Origin: Tenodera sinensis
Lineage: Eukaryota > Arthropoda > Insecta > Mantodea > Mantidae
DNA: 64,000 nt
Direction of reading: 5' to 3'
Assembly (NCBI GenBank): GCA_030765045.1
Contig: CM060962.1
Location: forward strand, 147,298,525 to 147,362,524
In this document: positions 21,530 through 31,648 of the stretch, one piece after another
How the letters are laid out: each line of letters opens with the position of its first letter
Position numbering within the stretch: the first letter of the stretch is position 1
Notes under the pieces: model-generated
The model's input: only the letters and a program-made list of their open reading frames with translations
Databases searched by the model: none
What the model was told of the DNA's origin: nothing
Program-made: the position numbers and the translations under genes

Positions 21530-22408
21530 TGTATTAATCACCCTTGTCAAAGCAACTGCTGAAAGTCCTGGGAATCTTGTCCTATACATATTTCACATCT
21601 TATGAAATTATCATTCATACGAATCAGTTCTTCTACACTAATGGATCTAACTTGTGTTACAATGTTTTAAATTCCTAAGTTTCTCAAGTATGTGAGGATT
21701 AGTGGCATACACTTAATTTTTCTGTGATTTCCAGCTATAGAAGCCACAACACATTAGATCTGGGGATTGAGGAGGTCACAAACCCTTACCTATAAGTCTT
21801 TGGACAAATATACAGCGCAGTCCCCTCATGGATTCATTAGCAGTATAGGCTGTGGCATTATCCTACCGAAAATAATATGCCATTACTTGTTCCTCGTATG
21901 TTATTTCATCACATAATGGTTCCAGAGTTAGATGCATGTACCTATCACTATCAATTGTTTCTTAAAAAAAAATAGGACCAATAATTCTTTCAGCACTAAT
22001 AGCACACCACACTGCTATTTTTTATGTCATGCAGTGGGACCTCAAGCAATATTTTTGGTTTATGTAATTCCAGTACCTGTTATTATGGGATGCTACTTTG
22101 CATGTAGATGAAACCAGGCCTCATCAGAAAAGAAAATTTTCCCACTATTGACTGTAGCTAACATCCAGTTACAGAATCAAAGATGTTTGTTTTCTGTACA
22201 CTGTAATTGGTGAGATACTGAAATTATATAGGTCTTTAATTGGAGTTTATTGCTCTGTGAGCTGACACTCTTGAAATTCCTGTCTGCTGTTCTAAATGCC
22301 TCAGATTTTTTAGGATTACGCTCGGCAGCACCCATTTAGTCAAGGTTTTCCTCAGTAAGAACGCGACAGTTTCTTTGGCTTTTCTTGCTATTCACAAAAT
22401 CTGTTTTG
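21530..22408 (-). pseudogene. Mariner-type (DUF4817-class) transposase, main part
   Basis: The minus strand reads, with several stops and shifts, NCRVLTEENLD, then FFSDEAWFHLHAK (first catalytic aspartate), DNATAYTANESMRGLR, RLIGKGL and PPQSPDLMCCGFYSW (the SPDL-xxx-DF catalytic block with the last acidic residue lost). These motifs fit a mariner-like family common in insect genomes, where an N-terminal helix-turn-helix is annotated as DUF4817. The gene is badly decayed. Its N-terminal part continues at 27140 because piggyBac copy 1 is inserted between. Confidence 0.8.
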
Positions 22409-22605
22409 TCAACCCTTTCACAGCAGATGTCGGAACAGGTCCAGCAGTGCTAATCAGTGCTCACTTTGTGAATGACGGAGCATTGCCGATGCATAGAAGT
22501 TGACAGAATAACTCGCAGTACACAAAAAGGAAGGTTACTACGTATAGCATTCTCTAAACAGTGTTGGTCTGCCATATATTGGGGTTGTATTTCTTCAAGC
22601 TGAAA

Positions 22606-22848
22606 GTGGCGGCACCGTGGCCGAGCGGTTAGCGCGCTCGCCTACCACCTAGGTGGCTCGGGTTCGATCCCAGGGACCTGCATGTGGTATTCGTGGTGGA
22701 CGAAGCGGCGTCAGGGCGGGTTTTCTCCGGATGCTCCGGTTTCCCCCGCCATCTCATTCCACCGGTGCTCCATCTTCATTCCATGTGTCATCAGTGTCAC
22801 CGCCTGCAGTGCCGTAGTAGTAAAAGCGGGCGTTAAACACTACAACTA
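22606..22848 (+). mobile_element. SINE1 copy a (tRNA-derived, full length)
   Basis: A 10-bp target duplication, CAAGCTGAAA, lies at 22596-22605 and 22849-22858. The head has an A box (TGGCCGAGCGG) and a B box (GGGTTCGATCC), like a Leu or Ser tRNA, so RNA polymerase III should transcribe it. The body contains GGACGAAGCGGCGTCAGGGC and CATCTCATTCCACCGGTGCT. The tail is CACTACAACTACA. It matches copy b at 34472 along its full length. The flanking piggyBac leader is otherwise continuous. Confidence 0.93.
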
Positions 22849-24264
22849 CAAGCTGAAACCTTTCTCTGCTGTCTGCTGCTCTCTATAGCATAAAAACTGA
22901 AGCTCTGCTCAGTAACTTTGTTGCCAACATTTGCATGATGCAGGAGCCTGACATGTGACTCAGGGATTCATGGCTGTACAAAATCATGACTTCTTCCAGC
23001 AAGCAGTCACGTGTTGTGCAAGATGTGGATTTACTGGCGGAATTTGAAGCGTTGTCATCTGATTTATCAGATTTTAAGTTTGATGTCAGTGAAAGTGAAA
23101 GCTGTAATGAAGATGGTGTTAGAAATAGTGAGAGTGATGACAGTGATGTTCAATCTGAACCTGCATAACATGCTAAAAGAAGATGCACTGATTCTTCTTT
23201 CCAGGGCAGGAATTCACACATCTGATGATCATCATTCAGGTATGCAAGCAGATTAGAATGAAAATTTCATTGTGGCTGATATTTTCAAATGATTCTTTCC
23301 ATTGCATATTGTGCATCATATTGTAAATGAGAGCAATAAATATTTTACTTTCTAGTATGAGGAATTACCACCAGGCCCATCTACAGACTTGGACAGACAC
23401 TTTTCCTGTAGAATTATATGTTTTCTTTGGCTTGACAATACTTATGACCAGAGTAAAGAAACACAATAGAATATTGGACAAAAAAATCCCCTTATTGCCA
23501 CTCCACAATTTTCAGACTACATGTCCAGGGATCAATATCTTTTACTTCTAAGACTTCACACTTCAATGGCAACAAACCACAGGGTGATAGACAAACTGCA
23601 TAAATTGAGACATATTATTAAACATTTTAGATGTACTTTCAGTGAGTTATTCACACCATTTCAAAATCTCTGCATTGATGAAAGCTTTATGCTGTTCAAA
23701 GATCACCTTTTGTTCAAACAATACATCTCTTCCAAAAGACACAGGTTCGGTGTAAAAGTGTTTGTGCTATGTGATTGTAAGACTGGTTATATTCTGGACT
23801 TCATTGTGTACACAGAAAACAGCACAGAAATTGTTGATGACCATGACCTTAGGGGTACAAACCCTCGCTACAAGCTACCTGCATAAAGGGCACAACTTGT
23901 GGCTAGACAATTGGTATTCCTGTCCTTTTCTTTATAACTGGCTACATGCACATGGAGCAAATGCTTGTGGCACTGTTAAGGTAGGCACACACCTGGACGC
24001 GCAGAGGCAAAGTGCAGCACGCCGAACAGAACCAACTCGCTCACACCTATCGGAAACGAGGTGTGCCGAAGAATTGATGTGCCAAGGTCAGCCACTGCCA
24101 ATCAGCACAATGGATCACTTGGCTGTACTAGCTCTAATTTGCAAAGAAGCAGAAAAGGAGGAGAGTAGGCAAAACAGAAGATTCTGGGTGCATGAAATAA
24201 ACTTATCCAGGAATATAAAGAGTGAATTTTTTACACTGATTGTCTGTTGCGTGAAGATAAGTTC

Positions 24265-24420
24265 AAAATGTACTGATCCCAAGGTTGCGGGTTCAAACCC
24301 GGCCTAGACTGATGGTTTTTAAGTGTGCTTAAAAACGACAGCTCCATGTCAGTAGATTTACTGGCATGTAAAAGAACTCCTGCGGGACGAAATTCCGGCA
24401 CACCGGCAATGCTGATGTGA
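24265..24420 (+). mobile_element. SINE3 fragment
   Basis: A B-box-like GCGGGTTCAAACCCGG is followed by a body with CTTAAAAACGACAGCTCCAT and GTAAAAGAACTCCTGCGGGA. I recall this body as a very widespread insect SINE. The A-box side is degenerate or missing. The copy runs directly into the (TTA)n tract. Confidence 0.65.
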
Positions 24421-24640
<220 letters not shown>

Positions 24641-25384
24641 TGGCATTTAATATATTGTGATGATTTGAAACAATAATGCTATTTTAAACCATAGTAGATA
24701 AATTAGCTATTCTTATTTTTTAATTGGATGCCCAATTAAATAAACATACTTTGATACTTTTAAAACGTTTTTGTTCATTCATTATAAAGTGATTTAGAAT
24801 TACAGAGGTGTAATAATTATTGGATTCAAAGTAAGGTTTTATTTATGTAATATTACATTTTGATTTAGGCTTATGTTTTAAACATTGGTGGTTACTATAA
24901 TAAAAAGCTTAGAGCATTTTCGATGATTCAGAGGTTGTTGTCTATATTAAAAAATAAAGTAAAACTATAGACTGTCAAATTTTAACTTGTAGTCCTAGGC
25001 ATCAGGAAATATAGACACTAATTTCTTCTCTCTGTAAAATAGGCGCATAAAGTATACTTTCGATGACCATTGTCAGTCATGCACCAACTCAGTATTATCT
25101 GTAAATAATCCAGACCACACCATATATGGAAATTAAATAATATATAATATTTGTTCATCATGGGTATCCATTTATTTTATAGGGCTTTAAGCCTAGGAAA
25201 AGCTATTCATAAAAAACTATCGCTTGGCGTTGTTAATGGAGGAAAATAAATATTTACAGTGAGCCACAATGGATGCATATTCACAGAAAGTGTTTTATTT
25301 TACCTTAGAGAGTTGCAAACTATTTTCGAGTTTAAAGCTCGCATCCATTTTAGCATAAGAAATTAATTTGAGTCTAATAATTTT

Positions 25385-25386
<2 letters not shown>

Positions 25387-25468
<82 letters not shown>

Positions 25469-25492
25469 TGTGTCTGTGTCTGTGTGCGTGTG
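25387..25492. repeat. (TG)n microsatellite
   Basis: About 40 uninterrupted TG dinucleotides are followed by TGTGTC hexamers. The poly-Cys/Val frames over it are artefacts. It lies in the interior of the PIF/Harbinger element. Confidence 0.97.
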
Positions 25493-25639
25493 TCAGACCA
25501 AGTTGCTGCACAAGCCCTTACGAAGTTTGTTCTGGTATGATTATAGTTTTTCTTGTATTACTATTTATTAGGAACGTGCAATGTAACATCAAATACGTAG
25601 TAATTCCATGCAGCTCTGCCTTAAATTATAGAGTTTATA

Positions 25640-25785
25640 TTCATTTTCCTAGAATATTTCCAATTTCTGCAGGTATTTGTTCCCAAGCATTATCCCTTGC
25701 ATTGTTATTACTGTATAATTTGTGGCATTTATCGAACAAAAAGGTACATTTGTTGAACCAAAGTAATAAGCTTTTCCTCATCTAT
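25640..25785 (-). pseudogene. MADF-domain remnant of PIF/Harbinger
   Basis: The minus strand reads IDEEKLITLVQQ and, after a shift, DKCHKLYSNNNARDNAWEQI. This fits the MADF pattern (DE-x-L-I-x-x-V, Y-x-x-x-x-x-R-x-x-AW-x-x-I). PIF/Harbinger elements commonly carry a second gene with a Myb/SANT or MADF domain that helps the transposase bind DNA. One frameshift and stops show decay. Confidence 0.6.
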
Positions 25786-27139
25786 TGCTGCAGATAAAGG
25801 ATATCAAGCGCAATGAATGATTTACTGCTACTGAATACAAATGTCACAGAATTGAGATGACCTTGTTTAGCACAAAGACTCCAGACAGAGACACGATTGA
25901 TAACGATTGTGAAACCAAACCTGCGGAAGAAGAAGAAATGTTCTCTACGAGCGGAAGCCTGAAATTCTGCACACCGTGCCTAGGTGAGAGTCGTTCCATT
26001 TATTAATATAACGCTTCGCCTCTGCGTGTCCAAGTGTGAACCCGCCTTTAGAAGGAACAGAAAAAGAATGCCAAGTATCACAGCAAAATTAGACGAGGGA
26101 CAGTTAGAATCTGCACATACAAACAATATGTTAGCACTGAAGTGGTTGGAGAGATGAGAGGTATGAATGCTAACTACTTTCTGCACAGACTCAATGAGAT
26201 CGACAGGCAAAGTTGACAAAAAATCAAACATGCGAATAAGGAAATCTGACTGTGTTATGGACTACAATACGAATGTGGGTGCCTGGACAGGTCAGATATG
26301 AGGATAGGCTCCCTCAAGTATGTAAGGAGGACATTGAAGTGGTATAGGAAATTCTTTTTTCATCTGTTAGACATGACACTGTTAGATGCGCACTCACCAT
26401 ACAACTTCAAAACTGGTAACAATATTACATTGGCTGACCTTCAACTTACTCTAATTACAGAACAATTTCTAGAATTCGATATACCAAGACTAACCACTAA
26501 ACTTGGGAGGTCTTCCAGTGACCAGCCTATAAGACTGACTGAAAGATTTTATTTCACTAATACCATCGACACCAAATAAAAAATAGCATACCAGAAGGTG
26601 GCATGTGTGCCAAATGCAACATGAGCTTATGTTTACACCCCTGTTTTGAAATTTACCATACACAAATCAGATTTTGAAAGTACTATGCAGAGGTGATAAT
26701 TTCTTACTGTGTATAATTTATCACCATATCTTCTTCATACTCAGAAAGAATTCTAAATAATTAAAATTTTGGATATACCTCTGAGCTGTTAATCAATTTC
26801 TGTTTATTAATACTTTGGCAAATTGTAGCTTAAAAAATTAAGACCTCAAAATTTAGAACACTATATAGCAGCTTTCCATTAGTGTTTTCTTTTTTTTGGC
26901 CCATGGACAACCCTTTGTAAAGTGCGTCGCTTGTGGTATTTTTTTCCCCAATTTTAAAACCTCTTATTTTTAATTGTGTTTAATCGGCAGTCATGTACAA
27001 CAACTTTGGTGGGTGTTTCAAAATATTTTATGTTAATTCTGCATGATATTTTAAACTATATACTAATTAATGTTTAGTTAAAATAACTCAGCAAGGAGGG
27101 TCTGTGAGCTTGTTAACACTCCAGCAGTGAAAGAGTTAA

Positions 27140-27300
27140 ACCAATCCACGAGGTGAATATTGTTTCCACATGGAAGTGCTCTGTCAGGAAATTTAGTTCT
27201 AAATTTTTATCTAGTTTTTCCGCAAGAATTTTTATTTCTGACAAATGTTTTTAAATTGTGCTCATGCTTGCATTATAAATATAAAACTGTACTGTAGTAC
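27140..27300 (-). pseudogene. Mariner-type transposase, N-terminal part
   Basis: The minus strand near 27190-27140 reads FRTKFPDRALPCGNN, followed by HLVDW at the TTAA. The miniature element at 57718-58282 gives FRRKFPDRPVPHRD at the equivalent place. This is the helix-turn-helix (DUF4817) region of the transposase whose remainder is at 21530-22408. The piggyBac insertion separates the two by 4.7 kb. Confidence 0.7.
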
Positions 27301-27677
27301 AAACACATTCACTCCAAGGTCTGATCTTACCTGAGTGCATCTGACTTGTAGCAGAGGAAGTCTGAAATGAAACCAGAAATGCATGATCTCTACCAAGCAC
27401 TTGTGGCATGCAAAACTGGGAGTTTCACACCAGATCCACAACCTGATGGGTAACAGTTATCGCATCAACATTCACTGAGATTTACTGAATGTACAGGATA
27501 GAGAAAGCAAAATTTGAATATAATATCAGAGTGACAGTTTGGTTTTCAGGAACAAAAATCAACAATGAATGCAACAGTATTATTACAACATTAAATGATG
27601 ATGAAAAAGTAATTGCTATCTTCCTCGATTTGTAGAAAGCTTTAGATTGTGTAAATATAGATATATTAATAGATAAA

Positions 27678-29394
27678 TGAAGTACTGAGGAAGCAGTGAG
27701 AGAATGCAGAAGTGTGCTGAGAACGTTCCTGTGAGTATGAGCATGGCTAAGGACATGGCCAGCAAGGATACTACAGACGAAGCAATAGCAGAGCTGGGGG
27801 AAATAGAAAAAAATACTAGCAATGGAAAAGAATACAGAGGGAAATTAAAGAACTAGTTGAGAAAGAAGAGGAAATACTTAAAAATATAGAAACAATAAAA
27901 AAAGAATAACAAAACATCAAAGAAAAAATGGAAAAGTGGGAGGACAGAAGTAGGAAATATAAATTGGTATTTATTGGAATAGAAGAAAGGATGGGCTTCG
28001 ATACAAGGCAAGAGGTAAAGGAAGTTATGAAGAAGAAGCTATGGATGACCACCAGTAACTATGGAATACATTAAGTATTTAGATTTGGAAGAAATAACAT
28101 TCTAGCAAAATTTACAAGTACATATATGATTTACAGCGTACTGAAACAGACAAAAACCTGAAAGGAATATACATCTTTATCAACAGAGACTTATATAACC
28201 AAAGACAGCAAATGAAGAAATTAATAGAACAGAGAAGACAAGCAAAAAGTGAGGGGAAACAGGCATACATACGAGGTTTAAAATTATGGGCAGTTGGACA
28301 AATTGCAGAGAAAGAGAATGAATTAACAGAAATAGTAGCGGAAATTCAAGAAGTGGCAAATCAGAAAACACAGAAAATTAATGTCAGTCATATCACATTT
28401 TGAAGAATCCCTTGGAAAGGCACATCATCTCAAGGACACATGCGAGTGAGAAAAAAGAAGGGGAAAATCGCAAGTGACAAGATGACATGAGAAGAAGGAG
28501 AAGCAAGAAGCTATGATTGGTAACAGCAATTCAACAGAGAAAGAAGATGGCGGCAGGGAGTTGGAAATGTTACGAGCAGACAACCAAGGAACAGTGAGTG
28601 GCCACTTCAGCGAAGATGCTAGTGCAAATTACTCAAATGACAAAGGGGCAATTCCAAAGTTGAGTAGAAATAACCTGGGTAAGCAAGAAGAGGTGGGGTA
28701 TGATCTGGTGGAATGGGAGGACAGAGAGGCAGGCATTACGTATGCGGATAGATTGAAATGGGAGAAGGGCGAGCAGAAAAAAACAGTTCATATTTAGAAA
28801 GATATTAATTCAAAAAGTGGATATCAGATAGTGAACATGTGTTAATATATAGGAAGCTGAAGAAACAAGGGAGAAAAATGGTGCTGGATGCTGTGTGACA
28901 AGGAAGAACAAGTGATCAAGTGAACTATTTTCAGGATTGGTAGGAGGGATAGAAATAAAAGTTTAGGGATAAAGTCAAGTAGGTATCATAAAAAAGTGAA
29001 AGTTAATTAAAGGAAAGGAAGTGTAAGTGATGTAGAGGTCAGAAGAAAGTGAATCAGTGAGGTGTAGGAAAATATTAACAAATGATCATGAAACATAAGT
29101 AAAATGAGGAGGGAAGTAAATTTTAGAATGGAATGGGTAAACTAAAATAATAATGACCTTAGGGAAAAAGAAAGTATAAGAGAATTTGGTAAAAATAAGT
29201 GAATCAAAAGACAGAGGTTAAAAAGACAGGTTTGAACAAGGTTAACTAACTGTAGTCAAAGAATAAACAGCACATGTCAAAAATTATATGTAGAGAATCG
29301 CAGAGAGCTGTTCCAAGACAGACTATCGCCCAAGTTCTTGGGTAGCCCAAGATGTTTATGCTTTGGTATTCAATAAATTCATATTCACACATTC
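27678..29394 (+). mobile_element. ORF1-only LINE-like element (HAL1-like)
   Basis: A 10-bp target duplication, AATAGATAAA, at 27668-27677 and 29395-29404 bounds a 1717-bp insert inside an RT pseudogene, whose reading resumes exactly afterwards. The insert carries a LINE ORF1-like gene (27697-28797), then about 600 bp of purine-rich non-coding sequence and an AATAAA at 29372. I find no endonuclease or RT in it. It therefore looks like a half-LINE mobilised by another element's enzymes, comparable to mammalian HAL1, or an internally deleted LINE. Confidence 0.72.
27697..28797 (+). pseudogene. LINE ORF1-like protein (coiled coil plus RRM-like)
   Basis: After a start near MQKCAENVPVSMSMAKDMAS come heptads (REIKELVEKEEEILKNIETI). 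Next is KYKLVFIGIEERMGFDTRQE, which resembles the first strand of the ORF1 RRM (NVVIxGIxE). A frameshift follows, then LKQTKTLKGIYIFINRDLYN with a basic tail QRRQAKSEGKQA. This order of coiled coil, RRM and basic C-terminal part is that of L1-type ORF1 (Transposase_22). The frame 28513-28797 adds an acidic tail with no motif I know. At least two frameshifts and stops break it. Confidence 0.65.
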
Positions 29395-29709
29395 AATAGA
29401 TAAACTAAAAAACTAAGGAGTTCTAGGATTTGCAAAGGATCGGAACAATGGAAAAAATAAAATTAAACCATGAAACTATTAAACAGGGTGTTCCACAAGA
29501 TTCTAAACTAGGGTCATTCTTATTTTTGAGATATATGATTTTAAGAAATGGTGGCTTAGCCATTGGATATGCACATGACATTTATAATTAAAGCCAAAAC
29601 AATAATTGAGGTGCTTAGAATAGCAAGGGCATAAGTGTCAAAAGTATGAATTTTTTGTTTTTCTTGCAACATATAGTATGAAGCCTACTTTTTAATTTCC
29701 TGTTAAGTG

Positions 29710-30357
29710 TGGTGCAGTTTTTATCGAAGCATCGTTTCACGTTTGAGCGATGAGGCTCTTATTTCTCTCAGGGCGTGGTAACGGATGGAATGAAAAATCA
29801 CACGATGTTTCTTCACCACAATGTATTATTTTATTAACACTTTTTCTCTATTTTACATTTAAATAAATCCTCTTAGCACCGTTTTAAATTATTCAAGTCT
29901 TTCCACTTTTTAAAAAAGTGGAACAAAAGCTTGATGAAAGTCTGGTAAACGTTCTACAATGTTCACACAGTACCAAAATACGTCCTATCACTTTGGACAC
30001 GTAGACGCTAGTAAAAAAAAAGTTCAGCGTCATCTCACGTGATATTACCTTTCTCGTATACATCCGCGCATGTGTCCATCAAATAGTTCCTTCTTGTTAG
30101 GGAAGTGATCCCTAACCATTCTCCCTTCGCTTTTATTATGGAACACATCTATTTCTAATATTTATACATATATATTAAAATTAAATATGGAAATATTTAT
30201 GACGTCTTTAAACAAACTTAGTAGTTCGTAACAATGAACATTATTAACACGTTTTCGTCATTTAACCATCTCATATGAACATCAAAAAACAAATTACACT
30301 CTTAACAAATATTCACATAAACGATTTTCTTTTGGGGCCTTCTAATATTCTGTCTCA
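29710..30357 (-). repeat. 3' LTR of the Gypsy element
   Basis: At 648 bp it begins (plus strand) TGGTGCAGTTTTTATCG and ends AATATTCTGTCTCA, giving TG...CA ends on the coding strand. By eye it differs from the other LTR at about a dozen sites and has 61 bp that the other lacks (between two TCAC repeats near 29734 and 29795). The extra piece includes GAGCGATGAGGCTCTTATTT. Confidence 0.93.
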
Positions 30358-30548
30358 CATGCCCCTTGTTTTGTTTTTCAAGTTGTCACATATATTTACA
30401 ATCTTGAAATACAATACAACATTTCTCCCAATTCCTCTGATACAATCACTTTGTACAATACTTTTTTTTTTTTTCTTTACAGTCTTCTTCGCTGTATGTT
30501 TTTGTCTTTTGTTTTGGCATGACACAGCATGTCTTTATAAATTTCACT

Positions 30549-30672
30549 TATTCAGTTATTATACAACACATATTCAGCTATTATACAACACATATTCAGT
30601 TATTATACAACACATGTTCAGATATTATATAACACATATTCAATTATTATATAACACATATTCAGTTATTGT
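30549..30672. repeat. 22-bp tandem repeat, about 6 units
   Basis: The unit is close to TATTCAGTTATTATACAACA plus CA, repeated with small changes. It lies inside the Gypsy element, just upstream (coding sense) of the 3' LTR, where a polypurine tract and the end of pol would normally lie. A poly-T run at 30460-30475 next to it is A-rich on the coding strand. Function unknown. Confidence 0.85.
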
Positions 30673-30675
30673 ACA

Positions 30676-31315
30676 TTTGACATTGACACAAATATAATTT
30701 AAGTGTATTATGGTTTATTGTGTGGCTTTTGACTTATGTTCCTTGTTATGAAGAGAGAAAAACGGGATACAAATCTTGAGCTAATGATTATGATCATATT
30801 TATGGCAATATTTTATTCAGTTCTTTGCCTTCTTTGTCTTGTAAGCTTATTATGTATAGGCAGGTCGTTGAGTCAATTCTTAAAATCTGATGTTACTATT
30901 AATACCATTGTAATTGGGTTCTTATTCACTATTGTTTATTTCGACATTTCTTCAAGCTTAGCATTGGCTATATCCATCTTAATTCATGGGCATTGCTTTT
31001 CTGACTATGGTTTTTCTTACTTCACTAATTGTCACCTCTTTATCTCTGATCTCTATAAGAGAAAACTTCTATACTTATAATTATTCTGCAATTGTATTAT
31101 TTTTCTTCTCAAATCACCCTCGACACCTTTGTGTCAAAAATATTTTATCTTTGTCATCACAATTGATTCCTTTTTATTTTTGTCCCTGACATCCTTATGT
31201 CAAAAACACATTATTTTCCGTCGCTATTCACTTCTTTAATGACAATCAGTGTCCTCATCTGTCTTTGTTGACAATGCTCTTGGTGGTCAATATAGGCAAT
31301 GACTATTATTTATTT
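30676..31315. other. Non-coding part of the Gypsy element after pol
   Basis: This lies between pol and the 3' LTR. The minus (coding) strand has many stops and no envelope-like frame. The plus-strand frame 30736-31080 is hydrophobic but runs against the element and has no partner motif, so I leave it uncalled. Confidence 0.6.
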
Positions 31316-31481
31316 ATGCCAACAAACTTACTGTTGGTGTTTTCAAACACACAAGCCGTGTGTGGGCAAAGTTTAAGAGGTAGAACTGGAACTTAAAAAT
31401 TCAATGCCACAACTGGGATTTGAACCACAGACCTTCCGCTTGCCGGACGGACGCTCTAACCACTGAGCTATTGTGACAAAC
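31316..31481 (-). mobile_element. SINE2 copy a (tRNA-derived)
   Basis: On the minus strand the head has an A box (TAGCTCAGTGGTTAGAGCG) and a B box (GGTTCAAATCCC). It is followed by a body with CAGTTCTACCTCTTAAACT and a tail with ACACGGCTTGTGTGTTTG and AACAGTAAGTTTGTTGGCAT. Related units lie at 44199 and in the composite at 62855-63350. Target duplication was not identified. It sits in the 3' part of the Gypsy element. Confidence 0.8.
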
Positions 31482-31648
31482 TGCCAGAATGGCATTAAAT
31501 TCTCAAGCCAGTTCATATTGATTTTCTTGTTGATTTTCTTTCTTGTTGTATTTTCCAATCTGAACATAATCTTCTATAAGTAACCCATTTAAAATTATTA
31601 TTTTCCATCATCTCTACTATTCCTGCCTTACATGTTTGTTGGCAAAGA

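Larger units (their letters stand above)
27480..29600 (+). pseudogene. CR1-like LINE RT remnant, interrupted
   Basis: Plus-strand pieces at 27515-27677 read QFGFQEQKSTMNATVLLQH and AIFLDL-x-KALDCVNIDIL. After the insertion at 27678-29394 the same protein continues at 29395 with IDKLKN and GVLGFAKDRN. Then come IKQGVPQDSKLGSFLF and GYAHDIYN, a decayed GVPQGS block and a YADD box near 29565-29590. The order and spacing are those of an RT. It is old, with stops inside. Confidence 0.75.

Noticed and set aside
22606..22680. Intact tRNA-Leu or tRNA-Ser gene
   Set aside because: A and B boxes are good, but the acceptor stem does not pair and the sequence continues into a SINE body with a target duplication; an identical structure is at 34472.
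30736..31080. Hydrophobic 114-codon frame in the Gypsy tail, considered as an envelope-like gene
   Set aside because: It is on the strand opposite to the element's genes and lacks signal peptide, cysteine pattern and cleavage site; the coding strand there is full of stops.
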